DNA of 64,000 bases. It comes from Lingula anatina (taxonomy: Eukaryota > Brachiopoda > Lingulata > Lingulida > Lingulidae). The DNA is taken from contig NW_019775437.1 in assembly GCF_001039355.2 (NCBI RefSeq), positions 178,612-242,611 on the forward strand, in the 5' to 3' direction. Positions within the stretch are counted from its first letter, which is position 1. Each line of letters starts with the position of its first letter. A program made the position numbers and the translations under genes. This document shows positions 11,737 to 24,630 of the stretch, piece by piece. The notes beneath the pieces are model-generated. The model searched no databases and had not been told where the DNA came from. It saw only the letters and a program-made list of their open reading frames with translations.

Positions 11737-12535
11737 TCAGGAATGTAGCTATCTTCTTAACTGAGCAAGATATGTCACACATGTTGCTATCAATAAAAAG
11801 TTTATATCAATAGCTATTCATTCATATCATTATTTTAATGCGTCATAGTTACATGAGATATAAAGCTTCATATGTTTTCTCAGAAAAAGATTAAGACCAG
11901 TGTCAAAACTAATTAGAACCTCCAACCCATGAAAGCTTGCACTTATTCATTAGATCTAAGCTTTGTCATATAGAATGTACCTTGGATTTCTTTAATACCA
12001 GCTATTTTTTTAACTAAGAGTGGTTCAGTCATGGTAGGGGGTATGGTTGAGGATGTAATTAATGTTAGTATATTGGGATATCATTAACACATATCAAGAG
12101 CTTAATTTAACACATGTAATTTAACACATCAAGAATTTGAAAGACATTTCTGTTAATGCCAAATGCGGGCTAACAAACTAATAAGCTATCTAACATGCAT
12201 AGTGTAGTGTACTTTTGCTACATGTTAAGGGTATAAAGATAAGACTAAGAAAACCTTTTCAGTATTACATAATCCTTTCATAACCATTACATAATTAAAT
12301 AATGTTATGAAATGAATTGATGTTGAAATAATGGTATACCTTGGTTGATTAAGAAGATATAGCCATGTTCATGTTACTTCCCTGTCTACGCCATTAAATC
12401 TTCCAAAATCTGATTGGAGTCAAACTTTTAAAAATCTTATTTTCCTTTACCTAATCCAATACCAAGTCTATCAGTCAATTGCTGCAAGTAAGTAGCTGAC
12501 ATCATGGACTGATAAAAATAAAAATAATATTGAAA

Positions 12536-12591
12536 ATAAGAAGAAAAAAGAAGAAGACCATGAAGAAGAAGAAGCAGCAGCAGCAGAAGCA
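12536..12591 (+). repeat. AAG/CAG trinucleotide-rich tract
   Basis: Runs of aag give way to four cag units (gcagcagcagcag). The tract is not in a credible coding frame. Confidence 0.75.
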
Positions 12592-13172
12592 TTATCTGAA
12601 GAAACTATTAGCACAATGCTTCTTACCTTACTTTCTCAGTGTTACAAGACCAAACCCATGACTGTACAATTGCAATATAAATTATTGCAAGGCCATCACA
12701 ATGATCAAAAATTCAAAAGACAGCCATGTGACTGAACTCACATCACCCCTATCCCAGACTGGCCAGGTAGGATTTCAAAAGAACCTCTAAAGGCCGCAAT
12801 AACAATACTATAATGACACCTTTGGCATATGTGTAGGCCCTCATTATAAGGAAAGTAACCCATACTTCTACCAAGAGTAAGTGATTTCTTAATCTTATTA
12901 GCTCTATACATCTTAGTTTGTCAAACGATGAATGACACATAATTATGGACTCAAATCCTATTTCACATTCACACAAACCATGATTAACAAGTCGAGTAAT
13001 GTCTTTGGAAAGGAAGTGAAAATTGTCCCCTTGTTCTCAGCTTAATTGCAGTCCATAGCTACTGTTATAGATACATATAAAAATTTTTTCTTTTCTATGG
13101 TGACAATATGACATCAATTTTCAGCACATTCAATAAATATCAAATACCTTTACCTCCCTGAGACAAATCTAA

Positions 13173-13420
13173 GGGACAATTCCCACAGATATTTGGATCG
13201 ATCTATCTCCCTGGGGAGTCTCACTAAATTGCTGTCAACTTGGCTGGCTTAAATGTCTGTCACACCTAGTGAAGCTGTTAGGGGGTAATTATCTTTACCC
13301 CCTAGCTGATTTGGTAGGCTGTGACAGACATTAAAGCTGGTTAGTTGATAACAACTTAGTGAGACTCCCCAGGGAGTTAGATTGATACAGATGGATCGAT
13401 CTATGTATGGGAACCCAGTC
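13173..13420 (+). mobile_element. H1 foldback MITE, copy a (Harbinger-like)
   Basis: A 248-bp element flanked by TAA at 13170-13172 and 13421-13423. The left arm includes ggatcgatctatctccctgg and gagtctcactaaattgctgt. The right half repeats these inverted (acttagtgagactcccc, then gatcgatcta). Short A/T target duplications and CCCATTCCCA-type ends fit PIF/Harbinger MITEs. It has no coding capacity. This copy has the most symmetrical arms of the seven. Confidence 0.8.
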
Positions 13421-13452
13421 TAAAACTCTATGTCACAAGGATTTCTACTATC

Positions 13453-13524
13453 TAAGAGAAAAACCTTGGTCATTCGAGATGGGACTTATAGTATGACCAA
13501 CACCTCACCCAATCAATAAGATCC
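13453..13524 (+). repeat. 72-bp repeat X, copy 1
   Basis: From taagagaaaaaccttggtca to caataagatcc, this segment recurs inverted at 40415-40486 with about five differences in 72 positions. Both copies lie beside an H1 element. Identity stops sharply at both ends. Confidence 0.8.
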
Positions 13525-13677
13525 ATGGACTAACAGATCCGCCAATCCACTTGAAAGTTTGCCACATAATCCCCTAACAGACACTAAAAATATTTTCCAC
13601 TGGGATTACACAACAAGCATTCAAGTGGGTCAGCCATATTTGATCTACAGATCGACTTTAGTTGTGAATGCCACTTT
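13525..13677. mobile_element. Degenerate inverted-repeat element, possible H2 relic
   Basis: Near 13535-13560 the text gatccgccaatccacttgaa is echoed inverted at 13629-13670 (ttcaagtgggtcagccatat, then gatctacagatc). The gtcagccatatttgatc word matches the H2 arm. Both outer ends are eroded and no target duplication is evident. Confidence 0.35.
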
Positions 13678-14156
13678 AATTTATAGATCATACTCCCTTG
13701 TTTAGTCTTCTACAGGAGACACAAACACATTCTCATCAGAAGCAACCACATACTGACACATTTCAACAGCAACCACTGACGGACACATTGTTTTCAAAAC
13801 AATCGGCAGACAACACATATATATCATGTTTTCAAAACATTTTATGTGTCATCATGATATTCATTTCTGTATTCAGACATCGAGAGCATTCCTGTGTCTG
13901 ATCATGCAATATCAACACATAAGCAAAAACACTTTTGGAAATGTTGTATTTGAGTTGATGATATGTCTATATAAATCACTACAATGCTTCATATATTTTT
14001 TTTAAAGAAATTCTTTTAAAGTCACTTTTTAAAATGATTTAATGACCATGGTACTATTCACCTGGCATCTTTCAGTTTTTGAGTTGACCATAAATGTGTG
14101 CTTTTTAAGTGTTTGATGAATCCAAGGATTAAGTCTGAGATGGTGAGATTGAGTCA

Positions 14157-14189
14157 AATAATAATAATAATAATAAGTGTGCTGTCAAG

Positions 14190-14250
<61 letters not shown>

Positions 14251-14264
14251 GTGTGCTGTCAAGA
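14157..14264 (+). repeat. (TAA)n arrays with a repeated 14-bp spacer
   Basis: A 20-bp TAA array (14157-14176) is followed by gtgtgctgtcaaga. A 60-bp TAA array (14191-14250) then follows, with the identical 14-mer again at 14251-14264. The array plus spacer was evidently duplicated as a unit before one array expanded. Confidence 0.9.
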
Positions 14265-16393
14265 GAAAAAAAAAAATTTTTCATCTTATACTGGATAAAC
14301 ATTGATCATCTCAAATATGTTTTCCAAACAAGATTACGTGACAACTGGCATGATTTAGACATCAGCAAAAACAGCTTTTTATCTTACATCTGTTTTTATT
14401 TTATAATGCCAAGTTTTTAGGCAGCTGCATGTAATAAAGGTTACATAATTGGTAAAATACGTATCATATATAATTTCAATTAGCTCATTTCAAATCTATA
14501 TTATTTTTAAATGAAGTACTTTTTCTTTACTAGTGAATCTTATTTTTTTTCCCGCAAGACACGGTCACAAAAAACATCCTAAATCTGGTCTCAAAATATG
14601 TGAATTTTTGAGATAAATGTTTCTCAATCATATCTTGGTACAGACTGAAAACTTGATCTGGCACAATATAGTATTCTGGAATGTCAACTGGTGTCCAGCT
14701 AAACTGATAGAGTCACAATTTGTACCAGCAGACCCTAATTTTAACCATGAAATAAATGATTATGAAGAGTGAGGGCATATCCCTTGAGTGATAACAACTT
14801 CTACCAATTTTTTTTTCATGTAAACTGACTATACCTGATAACAAGAGAAGACTGAGAATTCTGAGATAATTGTTTTTTCCTTTACATTTTCTGTGGACTT
14901 TTATTACTTATGAAAGTCACTATTTTATCTTTTTTCTTTAACCTAAATTTTACACTAATTAACATATTTGGATACAACACTCTAAAAAAAAAATACCACC
15001 ATCATATCATCATTATTTGCTTTAATTATCTCTTACATATAAAGACAACATCAAAATCTTACTTACAATTTTTCACTCTACCTCACAGGATGATTCACAT
15101 GGCTAATACAACCTCTGTGTAATTTTGTTTTCACTGAAACAAATTTCAACTAGTAGGAGGGAAATCAAACAGCTCCTGTCGATTGAATAATCCAGGAACG
15201 TACCACACGCTGCCTTCTTGATCTAGGAAAATCCAATTTTAAAGGTACAACTTACCTACATGTAGAGGCCAAGTGAAAAGGGATGATTTCACAAACCTAT
15301 TATCAGTGATACCCCCCAACTGACCAGACGGAGGAATTTAACTTGCGGTATTTTTAGCAGCACAGCCTGTAACTCTGGTCTGCTTACTCTCCGTCTATAT
15401 TGTTTTCAGTGCTGCCGCCTCTATTGTACCAAGCACGCCCTAAACTTGGTGACATTTCAGCAAGACTATAATTCCAATAAATCAATGCACCGCTGATATA
15501 ATGTTGTTCTATTATACACCAATAACAAGCCTTGAAAATCAGAGCTGCAAGATACTGAACCAAATGAACCCGGAGGCTACTTACATTTGCATCCATGTCA
15601 TTTACATATAGAACAGTGTTTGGGGTTCGGGTTCTTTCAATCACTGCAATACACAAACAGCAGTAATGAATTATTATATAGAGCTGCACTTATTTCTGTT
15701 TGGGATCATTATTTTTTTGACATAGTAAGTGATGAACTGTCATTTTGTAGTAGATATGGGAATCATCAGGCAATCACAAAAGAATTCAAGTTACAAAAAA
15801 AAAAAAAAAAAAAAAAAAAATCTCAAATGCTGTTTTCCTCAGGTCTCATTTTTCACTTTTACTTGGTACACCTTCAAACCTGTCAATGAAAATGTCTTTA
15901 GTAATGCAAACATATTGTTAAATTGAACTATTTTTTCTCGCAAGATGGGTAAATACAAATAATTATGAAATCAGTTTTACATGCCATTACAAGATATGTA
16001 CATCATCTCACCTTCCTTAAATGGCAATCCAAACTTGTGTTATCCCATAAAAATTAATTTTAAACATAAGATACCACAAGTTCTCCACTGCAGCCACTGT
16101 GGGGCCCCATCACTACATGTATCTGTTCCCACCAGCAGAATGACACAAAACTCTAATCCTTAATTTTCTTGATGGTGCATGTACTATTATATATATTCCT
16201 TCTATATAAATAATCTAAAATCTCCAGTCATACAATGATTGGCAACCAGCATAAAATGACAATTTAAAAAAAAAATTCAAATTCTTCCCACCTTTTCCTT
16301 CCAAGTCATTCAGTGCAAAAATTCTCAGCTTGGAGAGTTTGATCTGAAAATCTTTTCATTCTCCTTGTCTTCTTGCTGAATAATTAATAACCA
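14265..16393. other. AT-rich non-coding stretch
   Basis: No supported gene. It contains an A-run of 26 at 15795-15820 and short open frames (for example 15384-15689 minus and 15587-15889 plus) that overlap each other and lack any recognisable domain. Confidence 0.5.
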
Positions 16394-16668
16394 GGGGCCA
16401 GTTTCATGTACGAGCTTCAGCCGGAAAAGTGGTCTTAACTTTTAAACCAAACATTTAGTCAGCTTCAGTTCAATATAAATCTACATTAGTCTACTTAAGT
16501 ACGTATTGGCCTGAAAAATCACCAGTCTCTCCCTTGTTATAAAACAGGTGCAATATTTTATTTAATTGGACTACACTACTGACTTTACCTTGGTCAAAGT
16601 TGACTACAATTTCGGTCTTAAAGTTTAGACCCATTTTCGGGCTACAGTTCTTGTGTGAAATGGGCGAC
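16394..16668 (+). mobile_element. G3 element, copy 1 (GGCCAGTTTCA-type ends)
   Basis: It starts ggggccagtttcatg and ends gtgtgaaatgggcgac, so the ends are imperfect inverted repeats. The inside (cttcagttcaatataaatct and ttgttataaaacaggtgcaa) is matched in reverse orientation by 38643-38921. No target duplication is obvious, which suggests an old insertion. Confidence 0.6.
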
Positions 16669-18012
16669 AGATGTAGTCCGTCTCACAGGTGTCAGGTCAG
16701 CGCATTATTAGAAATCATGCACCACTTTTCAGTTTTTCAAATTGGCCATTGATAACGAGTGACCTTTTCCTGGGCTAACAATAAGGGCCTACTGGAACTA
16801 ATCCAGACTATTTTAACCAACAAGTAATGAAGATTATGCAACAAACGCACAGCTTAAAGGTTGCGTTCTTGTATCCATTTCATCTGGTATAAACTGTTGG
16901 TATATTAAATGACTTTCCCAGCGGCTGAAATCCCGTTGCCTTACTGTTAAAGAAAGCAGGATGGAAAATGGAATTGCGTATCATGTTACCAAACATGTAA
17001 TGAAGATTATGCATCAAACACACATTTAAAGGCTGTGATCTTCACCTATTATTACAAGTTGGTAAAATAAACAATAATCATTCCCTTTGGTTGAAAATCC
17101 CACTGTTTGAAAAATCATGAATTCAAAGAAAATTGAATCTTATAGAAATTTTACACAAGAATGTTTTTGTGCTGCTAACATGTTCCTTCTTTTACTCATA
17201 CGGAATGTCACTGAAATTTCCTTATTTCCTTATTTTGTAAAAGAAAAAATTCTCAGCAATGAAAACTGCATGTTTCTCTACATTTATCTTTAAGATGTTT
17301 TGGAAATCACATTAAAACTGCACTAGTTTCAATAAGATATATCTATGTTTTAGTTTTAGTTGGAAGTTTTTGCTGTAATTGTCAATTGAATATATTCATC
17401 ATAAAAATGTAACTGCATGCATCATAAAGCTATTGAAATAAAGGTCAACTTTGTCTTGGGAGGCAGAAATATTAAAATATCAGATGAATTAGACATGACA
17501 AAAACATGACAAAAACTGTTTGCGAATCTGGTAATTCAATCCCCTTTCAGATTTAATCATTGTAAGACTGACAATGACATCTTACTTAAAAAACTGAACA
17601 TTTTACACTCTCCTTTCAAATGTCAAATAAATAAATGAAATCATTTTATCTTTAATGCATAACTGTCATGTTAAAAAAAAACAAAAAAACTTCCAAGTCA
17701 AAATAAAAGCAAAGTACATATGGTATGCTTCTGAATAGAAAATTTAAAGCCCACATCCTAAAGGCTTATAAGGAAAAGTGTTTTGGAAGTGTCAAAGGAT
17801 AAGCTTGTTAAAAGAAGAAGACTGCCAGAGGCAAAATCCAATACACTATGACCTCCGCCCCTTTCACTCAATTCTCTTTTCTACACCTGTTCCGCTAGAC
17901 TTCAATGCAGACCTCTCTGTTACGCAATTTGTTATTATATCCGTTCTGCTATACTGCTCCCGTCTCACTAGACCACAGTACAGTGTTAACAGAGAACAAT
18001 AGCATTACACGC

Positions 18013-18020
18013 TGACGTCA
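18013..18020 (+). promoter_or_regulatory. Perfect CRE (TGACGTCA)
   Basis: This is the full 8-bp palindrome recognised by CREB/ATF-type bZIP factors. A half-site (CGTCA) follows at 18036 and another at 18096, both inside a 14-bp direct repeat. The local sequence (about 17830-18060) is less AT-rich than its surroundings. No gene start is evident beside it. Confidence 0.4.
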
Positions 18021-18035
18021 GAATTAATCGAGCCA

Positions 18036-18109
18036 CGTCACAACAAGTACAGAGTAGTCAGCTCTCACAGATTGTACCTTGAAATACCAGTGCATCGTCA
18101 CAACAAGTA
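18036..18109 (+). repeat. Direct repeat CGTCACAACAAGTA, 60 bp apart
   Basis: The 14-mer is identical at 18036-18049 and 18096-18109. Each begins with a CRE half-site. The text between the copies is unrelated, so this is not a simple tandem duplication. Confidence 0.7.
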
Positions 18110-18264
18110 TTTTTCTCACATGGTGTGACTTGGAAGGTCCAATACATAATCTATAAAGAAACCTAAACTTGTCCACATGCTTTCCTTTAGTGCATTTTCA
18201 TAGTCTACTTACCATGTATCCTCCAGTATGTCACAATGACCAAACATTTAAGACCAGTATCAAA

Positions 18265-18490
18265 CACCCCATTTCCATAGATTTTTAGATCGATCTATCC
18301 CTGTGGGGAGTCTCAATAGATTACTGTCAGCTTGGCCGGCTTAAGTGTCTGTCCCGCCTACTAAAAGCTGTAAGGGGGTAATTAACTATGGTGCCCGCTC
18401 GGCTGACTGCAATTTAGCGTGAACCCCCAGGGAGTTAGGTTGATCTAAATCTTAATCTTTAGATCCATCTAAATCTCTGGGAAAGCATCC
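18265..18490 (+). mobile_element. H1 foldback MITE, copy b
   Basis: A 226-bp copy starting caccccatttccatagat and ending tctctgggaaagcatcc, flanked by AAA on both sides (18262-18264, 18491-18493). It shares the agatcgatctatccctg left arm and the central gtaagggggtaattaact with the other H1 copies. The right terminus is duplicated or extended (two gatc...atctaaatct segments). Confidence 0.75.
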
Positions 18491-18613
18491 AAAGTCTCAC
18501 TCATGTTATTTGACTTAAATTTTTGCCAAAGACTTTGAAATGTGTATGTGCGAGATGATGTTTTTACTAAATATCAACAAAACAGCTTGGTATAGAAAAG
18601 TAAGTTAGTAAGT

Positions 18614-18662
18614 TGTAAGGTTTACATGAAATAAATTTCATTTATTTCATGTAAACCTTACA
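18614..18662. repeat. Perfect 23-bp-arm hairpin
   Basis: Arms 18614-18636 and 18640-18662 are exact reverse complements around a 3-base loop (ttc). The following acatgaaataaatttcatt (about 18660-18678) repeats the inner part directly. It is not part of a recognised MITE here. Confidence 0.9.
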
Positions 18663-18829
18663 TGAAATAAATTTCATTTTCATTGCCCATTTTTTTATTT
18701 TATTTTAAAGAAACAAAACTTTGTAACAAAGGAGGTACTTAAAAGATCCTTCAGATACTCTTCTTAGTCAAACCTTGGGACTGATTCAAAAAATCAAAAG
18801 TTGAAAATTGGCAAAGAATATCAGATGAT

Positions 18830-18960
18830 TCTGGTCTTTTAATAGAGCCTCAAGAGCTAAATGTCATGAAATGTGATTGTTCTAACAATCATTTTTACCT
18901 TCACAGTTGACAATTTTCAATTTTGATTCAGAGTGAACCTTTTCACTTCAAACCACCCAC
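18830..18960 (-). mobile_element. Degenerate T5A relic
   Basis: The text caattttgattcagagtgaa followed by ccttttc matches the interior of the T5A copy at 39821-40003. The ends are lost, so assignment rests on this internal similarity only. Confidence 0.35.
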
Positions 18961-20822
18961 CCCCACCCCAGATCACTGTCTGTGGGCTCTCAAATGTGTA
19001 TTTGAAAATACCAGTGCACTGATTCAGAATTCTTATATGCAATCAAGCACCATAAAAAATCCAGCTTAAAATTATACCATAGCCGCGCATAATACACGGC
19101 ATAATAATAGTGTGACCAATATTTCAAAATCTCACTATAATAAATAATAATAATAAATTGATATAAATATAAAACTATATAAAAATGGATATAAATAGAC
19201 AGGTACACAAGGAGTGTGCACATCTATCAAAAACGTTTGAAAGAACATTAGAAAAACTTCACTGCCTGACAACTTACGACTGCCATATGTCTGCATGTGC
19301 AAGCTATTCCACTGATCAATGTATACCTTCAAGTTGTTAATTTATAAAACTGTCATGGTCTTACCTTTCCTGTTTTCTATATAATGCGGATAGAAAAGTT
19401 GTTCTGCCTATGTGTATGGTAAATCAATGACTTTTCATCAAAAACTCCAAATAACTACTAGATTCCTCTACAAAAGGCAAACAGACTAAATATGAACTAA
19501 TAAACTTCTGTTAAAATCAAATCACATGCTTGATTGTGACCGAGTACAATAATTTGATTTCACTGCGATTTAAAAAGTTATCCAATGCATGATCTATAAA
19601 GTTTACTAATGAACTATATCCATGCTCCGCTGGATAAAATTCTTACCAGGCACTATTGGCTGTTGTACCCCATGTATCAGCAAATCTCTCCAAACATTTG
19701 AAGTCTCCGGATTAATCCCTGTGGACTGTTTTGAAAACTTCATAAAATGAATGCAACCCTAAACCCATTGAAATAGCTGTGTGGACCAAATGGCCCTGTA
19801 CTCTAATCAAATAAGATGCATCGCACTGGGCTATTTTCTCAATTTAACCCTTGATTTCACCAACGGTGCCTTTTCATGGTACGAACCATTCAATGTATAA
19901 ATACCGCTACTGCTACACTATGAAATACCAGTGTTGGATAAAACTATAAATTAAAGTCATGCATGGTCATTTTCGAATGCCACATTTTAAAAAATGTTTG
20001 CAATGCTTGAGGACTGGTTTTCTTAGTTTGTATTGGTAAAATAATCAGTAGAAAATAGCTGTGATTTCATGATTCGGTGCTGGATCAGATTCCGTGGAAA
20101 CCAACATCCTGCTTGCAAAAAGCACTACTGAGCTACAGTTATTTGCATTGCAGATCAATTAAATTGATCAAATCTGATTGAAAGATGGCTTATAAGTAAG
20201 TCCACCATGAATAAGCACCCCGATGTTTTCCTACACTTTTCCACCTGGTTTAACAATTTTAAAGATCGAAGAGAAGAGATAGCCTCAAATGTTTATAACC
20301 TGGGTTTACTCTCAGATCCAACTCTTATTGGAACCCAATAGAAATGGTTTGTTTTCAAAAGTGATGTCTTAATACATGAGTGCATGCACCCTGCTGCTGC
20401 TAAATGTACGGTTAATGGATTTGTCACTGCTAAGTGATACTCACTGGTCATTTACTACTAGATTTTCCACACAAATTTGATACAGAAAATTATACAGTGG
20501 CAGACATTTAAAGGTTTAGAATCTGGCAGCTACTAGTAACTTCTTCATCCAAATGAAGTGATTTTCTTGGGGGAGGGGTGGGGGAGAGCATATCTGTGCA
20601 ATCACTGCAATCATATATCATTATAATAATAATAGTAGTTTAATAACTGATAACTGCATCTGAGAAAATGTGCAATATTTCCAGCCCATTTCAAAATCTA
20701 TAAAGCAGCACAATGTTTTCATAAGTGTAGTCTGAAAACAAAAGACCTGTTTTCATACAATTACCTCAGAGTTGATTTTGATGTAACTAAAACGGACCTG
20801 CCTTACAATAACTGACTATACA

Positions 20823-20950
20823 CAGACCGTAGCCAGCAATTTCAAAAGGGGGATTCTTTTTCTGAAAAAAGTGGTCCTTTTACCATGAAACCTTCGTGTA
20901 CCTAGGTAAAATTTCACCCAGAGGGAACCTTTTCCCCCGCCACGGGCCTG
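20823..20950 (-). mobile_element. T5A miniature element, copy 1 (5-bp target duplication)
   Basis: A 128-bp element starts cagaccgtagccagcaattt and ends cacgggcctg, flanked by ATACA at 20818-20822 and 20951-20955. The inside (gggggattctttttctgaaa, then gtggtccttttaccatgaaa) is the reverse complement of the 55533 copy. It is non-autonomous. CAGG-type ends with a 5-bp duplication suggest an hAT relative with 5-bp target sites. Confidence 0.8.
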
Positions 20951-22384
20951 ATACATTTGGTTAAAGAAAAGTCACTCTCTCAGTCCAGAGGTGTCACACT
21001 CATTACAATCTCTGGATATTTGACAGGTGGTCATTTTTACAGTGTGTGGCATTATTATTGTCCCCACACCAAAACTTTTTTTAAAGGAAAGAGTGGCGTC
21101 CAAAACTGAAAAGGTTCTGACTAATACAATTCACACTGTTGACAGAACTGTTTTTGAGGAATTTAATGGAGTTCAGTGATTATTTCCAATTCAGTTTTTT
21201 GTGTTTCACAAAATGCTAGTGATCCAGGTGAAGATTCTGGAAAACAGTTTTCAATGACACTCACATCTGAGGAGGACATTATCTCTAATGATTGTAGAAA
21301 TGAGACCATTTCATTATGCAGATCTACTATCTATTTTACGTAGAAAGCCTGTGAGACTGAATAAAATGATGTAAAAGAAAAGAAACGGTTATTTTTATTG
21401 TTTGTAAAGAAACTGTGATTTTCATTGTTTGTAAAAGAACTTGCATTAAGAAACTGTTGCATTAATAGAGATTTTAATTGCTGCATTAATTGTTTAATGG
21501 TAGATGCAAGTTGTATTTGAGTAAATATATGAAGTTATGCTGATGTTTTAGTGTTAAAAGTTCACGGTTATGATGTTAACAGGTCTTCTTGTTCCTCAGC
21601 ATGGATCTACAGACAATTCTCTTCATATGAAAGGATTATTACATGGGAGGTGTTAAGAACAAGGACTGACCAACTGTTATGAAAGTGCTTATTGACTTGT
21701 ATTGACTGCAGCAATATATCAGTTTTTAGAGACTATCAATCTATAAGTAGAGAGGAGTGAAGTGCATTCATATTGTTTACATACACATGTCATATATGAC
21801 TTGGACAGTATAGTGTAATCTCACGATATAGAGATGTCTTGTATCATTTTCTTCTTTGACCTTGACCATTATTTCCATTTTATATGTATTTCATAATAAA
21901 GTAACGGCTAAAAATATTTTTCTATTATTATTTGCCTTTACAATTTTGTAAATGTATTCAGTTACTCTGCTTTATATAATTACTCCCTGTTGTTTTGTAC
22001 GTTCAATCTTTTCAATGGTAAGGAGTCAAAAGAATTTTTCTATTTGAAAGAAAAGGATAATCAAACCTTGTGTTAATATTACTCTTCCCTCACTGCTTAC
22101 AGTTGGGCCACACACCACCTGTTTATCTATAAAGAGAACATCAAATAACCTGGTTTAAATGTCAGGTCAAGTGTACTCTTAAACAGTCCATTGTCCATTT
22201 TCTTTTCACCCAACACTCCTTGGTGTAAATCTATACACAATAAATATCTGATAACATATATTTAGGAGATTCCATTGCTAAACGCTGCAGCTGTGGCCTC
22301 TTCAAATGAGGCTCAGTATAACCCGTTCTGATCAATCTAAAAAATGTCAGAATCACAACTGTACTTGTTGTCGTTAATCAAGCT

Positions 22385-22398
22385 GTTGCCTTAGCAAC
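22385..22398 (+). promoter_or_regulatory. RFX X-box-like palindrome
   Basis: GTTGCC TT AGCAAC matches the X-box consensus of RFX factors (half-sites GTTGCC and AGCAAC with a 2-bp spacer). It is isolated and no ciliary gene start is recognisable beside it. Confidence 0.35.
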
Positions 22399-23694
22399 AG
22401 TATACATGCCATCACCTTTAATTGAATACAGCAAGTAAAAGCTGTAAAAGAAATAATACTGAAATAATAGTTTGAATACACCTGCTTTATTACAATAACA
22501 GTTTATGTTGTTTAGGTGAAATCATTTTGGTCCAAAGCAGACTTGTGTGAATGCAGCTTGTTTACCTGTTCAAGGTTAGACGCAGACCAGCTACATGTCA
22601 ACAACAACAAGTAGTTTACTAGAATGTTTTGAAACTTTCTATAATGTATACTTTGTACATTAAAACCATTCGCTTGTACCTCGTGTCTACTATAAAAGTA
22701 TATATTTCTGACTGCTTTGATCGTGAACGATAGACTACTTCTCAAGTTACTAACTTCAAACGCAATATTTACATTGTATAGTAAAGCAAAAATTGATAGC
22801 GTTATCCCATTCTGTGAAAACAGGAGACAGATTTATACAATCTACTGATGTACACTTATATATTGACTTTGATGCCCAATTCGCTTTGAATCCATTTTAT
22901 AGGGCATTGGGATCTAGTAGCCATTTCTCAAAAACATGTAATTGTGTGTTAAACATTGCAACTGGTTAACAGAAAAACCTTTAATGAAAAATGCAAATTT
23001 ATGAGGTATCAATTAATAACAATTCAATGTTTTGGTAGGAAAGTTCTATGAAAAATCAAAATGACTAAACCCTTCAGCCTTAAAGCATCATCAAATCTTT
23101 AATGTGACATGCACCTATCATCTCTGACGCTTCACTGTTCATGTCAGATCATCATGCATGTTTAGATTATCTTTTGAAATTGTCTGTCTTTTCTGCTGAA
23201 GATGACATCATCACATATTTCTATACATCCTCAATGAAAGACGTCACATTGTCATCCATGCGTAAGATTGCTTCCTTTTATCATTTGACAGCAACGTTTT
23301 TCAGCATCTGATAGGGGTTTTAAAAAGGGCAAGAGGCATTCTGTCTTCTACCCTTCATTTTTTTAGTAGGTGAATTAATATGGCAAACTGAAAATGTCTA
23401 ATGTAATGAAATAGAAGTAATTTATTTTGTTAACTGATAAGAAAGTGGCATTAAGGGTATCAATCTTTTACAGTGTCTTTATAAAATTATGCAACAAAGC
23501 ATGGTTTGCACGTGGGTTCGGAATAAGAAAGTAAAAACAACCCCCTCACCACCCACCCACCCAAAAAAGTATATTAAAAAAAAAAAAAAAAAAAAAAACA
23601 ATCTTTGAATATTTATTGACTGGTGGCCTAGTGGCCAGCCAATTATCTGATCTCAAAACTTGGAGAGATATAACTCAATGCTTTGAAAAACAGA

Positions 23695-23790
23695 AGGAGG
23701 TGGGAATGGTGTAATGGTGGGGAAGGGTGGGAGGTTGCAGAGGGTAGACGTGGGGGGTGGAGGTGGGTGCGGGGGTGGGGATAGGTGGAG
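23695..23790 (+). other. G-rich tract with quadruplex potential
   Basis: Repeated runs of three to six G separated by short t/a loops (gtgggaggttgcagagg, gtggggggtggaggtggg, gcgggggtgggg). A second tract of the same type lies at 24540-24630. Confidence 0.6.
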
Positions 23791-24539
23791 CTGAGCCAAA
23801 GATACTGCATGTTGGAGGAAAAAAAAAAGCATAATAAGTTGACAGACATTATATCAAAATTGTCCCATTTAAAAATACAGTCAACAAAAGCAAGTAAAAT
23901 AGAAAGAAAAAAATTCGCAAACACTTCAACCAGACTGTACAAGTGCTTGAAATCAGACTACATTTCTATCCCTCAATCAAGTACAATTCAGCTGTCTAGA
24001 TTGACAGTTGTCAAATGAAACTGTAAAGCCAGAACATATTAATCAGTATAAGTTACCATGCCCTGTCTTTTCAACCCATTTAAAACTCAACCCAGTTCCC
24101 GACTCCAATTGAAGCTAAAACAAACTCAGATGATAATCTTCTGCAACGCACCTGTTTCGGTTTTTATAATTGCCAAGGTTATGGCATAAACTTGTAGGCC
24201 AATGTCAGAGTTTTTAAACCTTTTGCTTAAAAGGGAAACCCTACGTACCAAATGTATGGCAATTATATCAATCCCATGTGGTTTTATTTTCCAACAAGAC
24301 TCACATTTTTTTAGCCTTCATTACAACAACTGTGGTCAATTTTCCAAATAAATCTGGTTAATTCTCTAAATAGAGTAACACGGGAAAATTCTTCCTGATA
24401 CAGGGCGGTTGCCTGTGCTACTGATGTCTGGCATTTGGCCCAAATTGTTAATGGAAAATCATGAAGGTGCATTTAATAATGTTCATATACTGAAAAAAAA
24501 AAGCTGTTCAGCAATAGGAAGTACTATTTGCAAAATAGT

Positions 24540-24630
24540 CAGGTGGGTGCAGCAGATGGGGTGGGAAGGGGGTGGGGGGTAGGAGTGCTCCTTTGAGACC
24601 TCGGGTTTGGGGGTGGGGGAGGGGGTGAAA
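24540..24630 (+). other. G-rich tract with quadruplex potential
   Basis: Several runs of three to six G (gggtgcagcagatgggg, agggggtggggggtagg, then gtttgggggtgggggagg). It lies immediately left of an H2 insertion. Confidence 0.6.
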
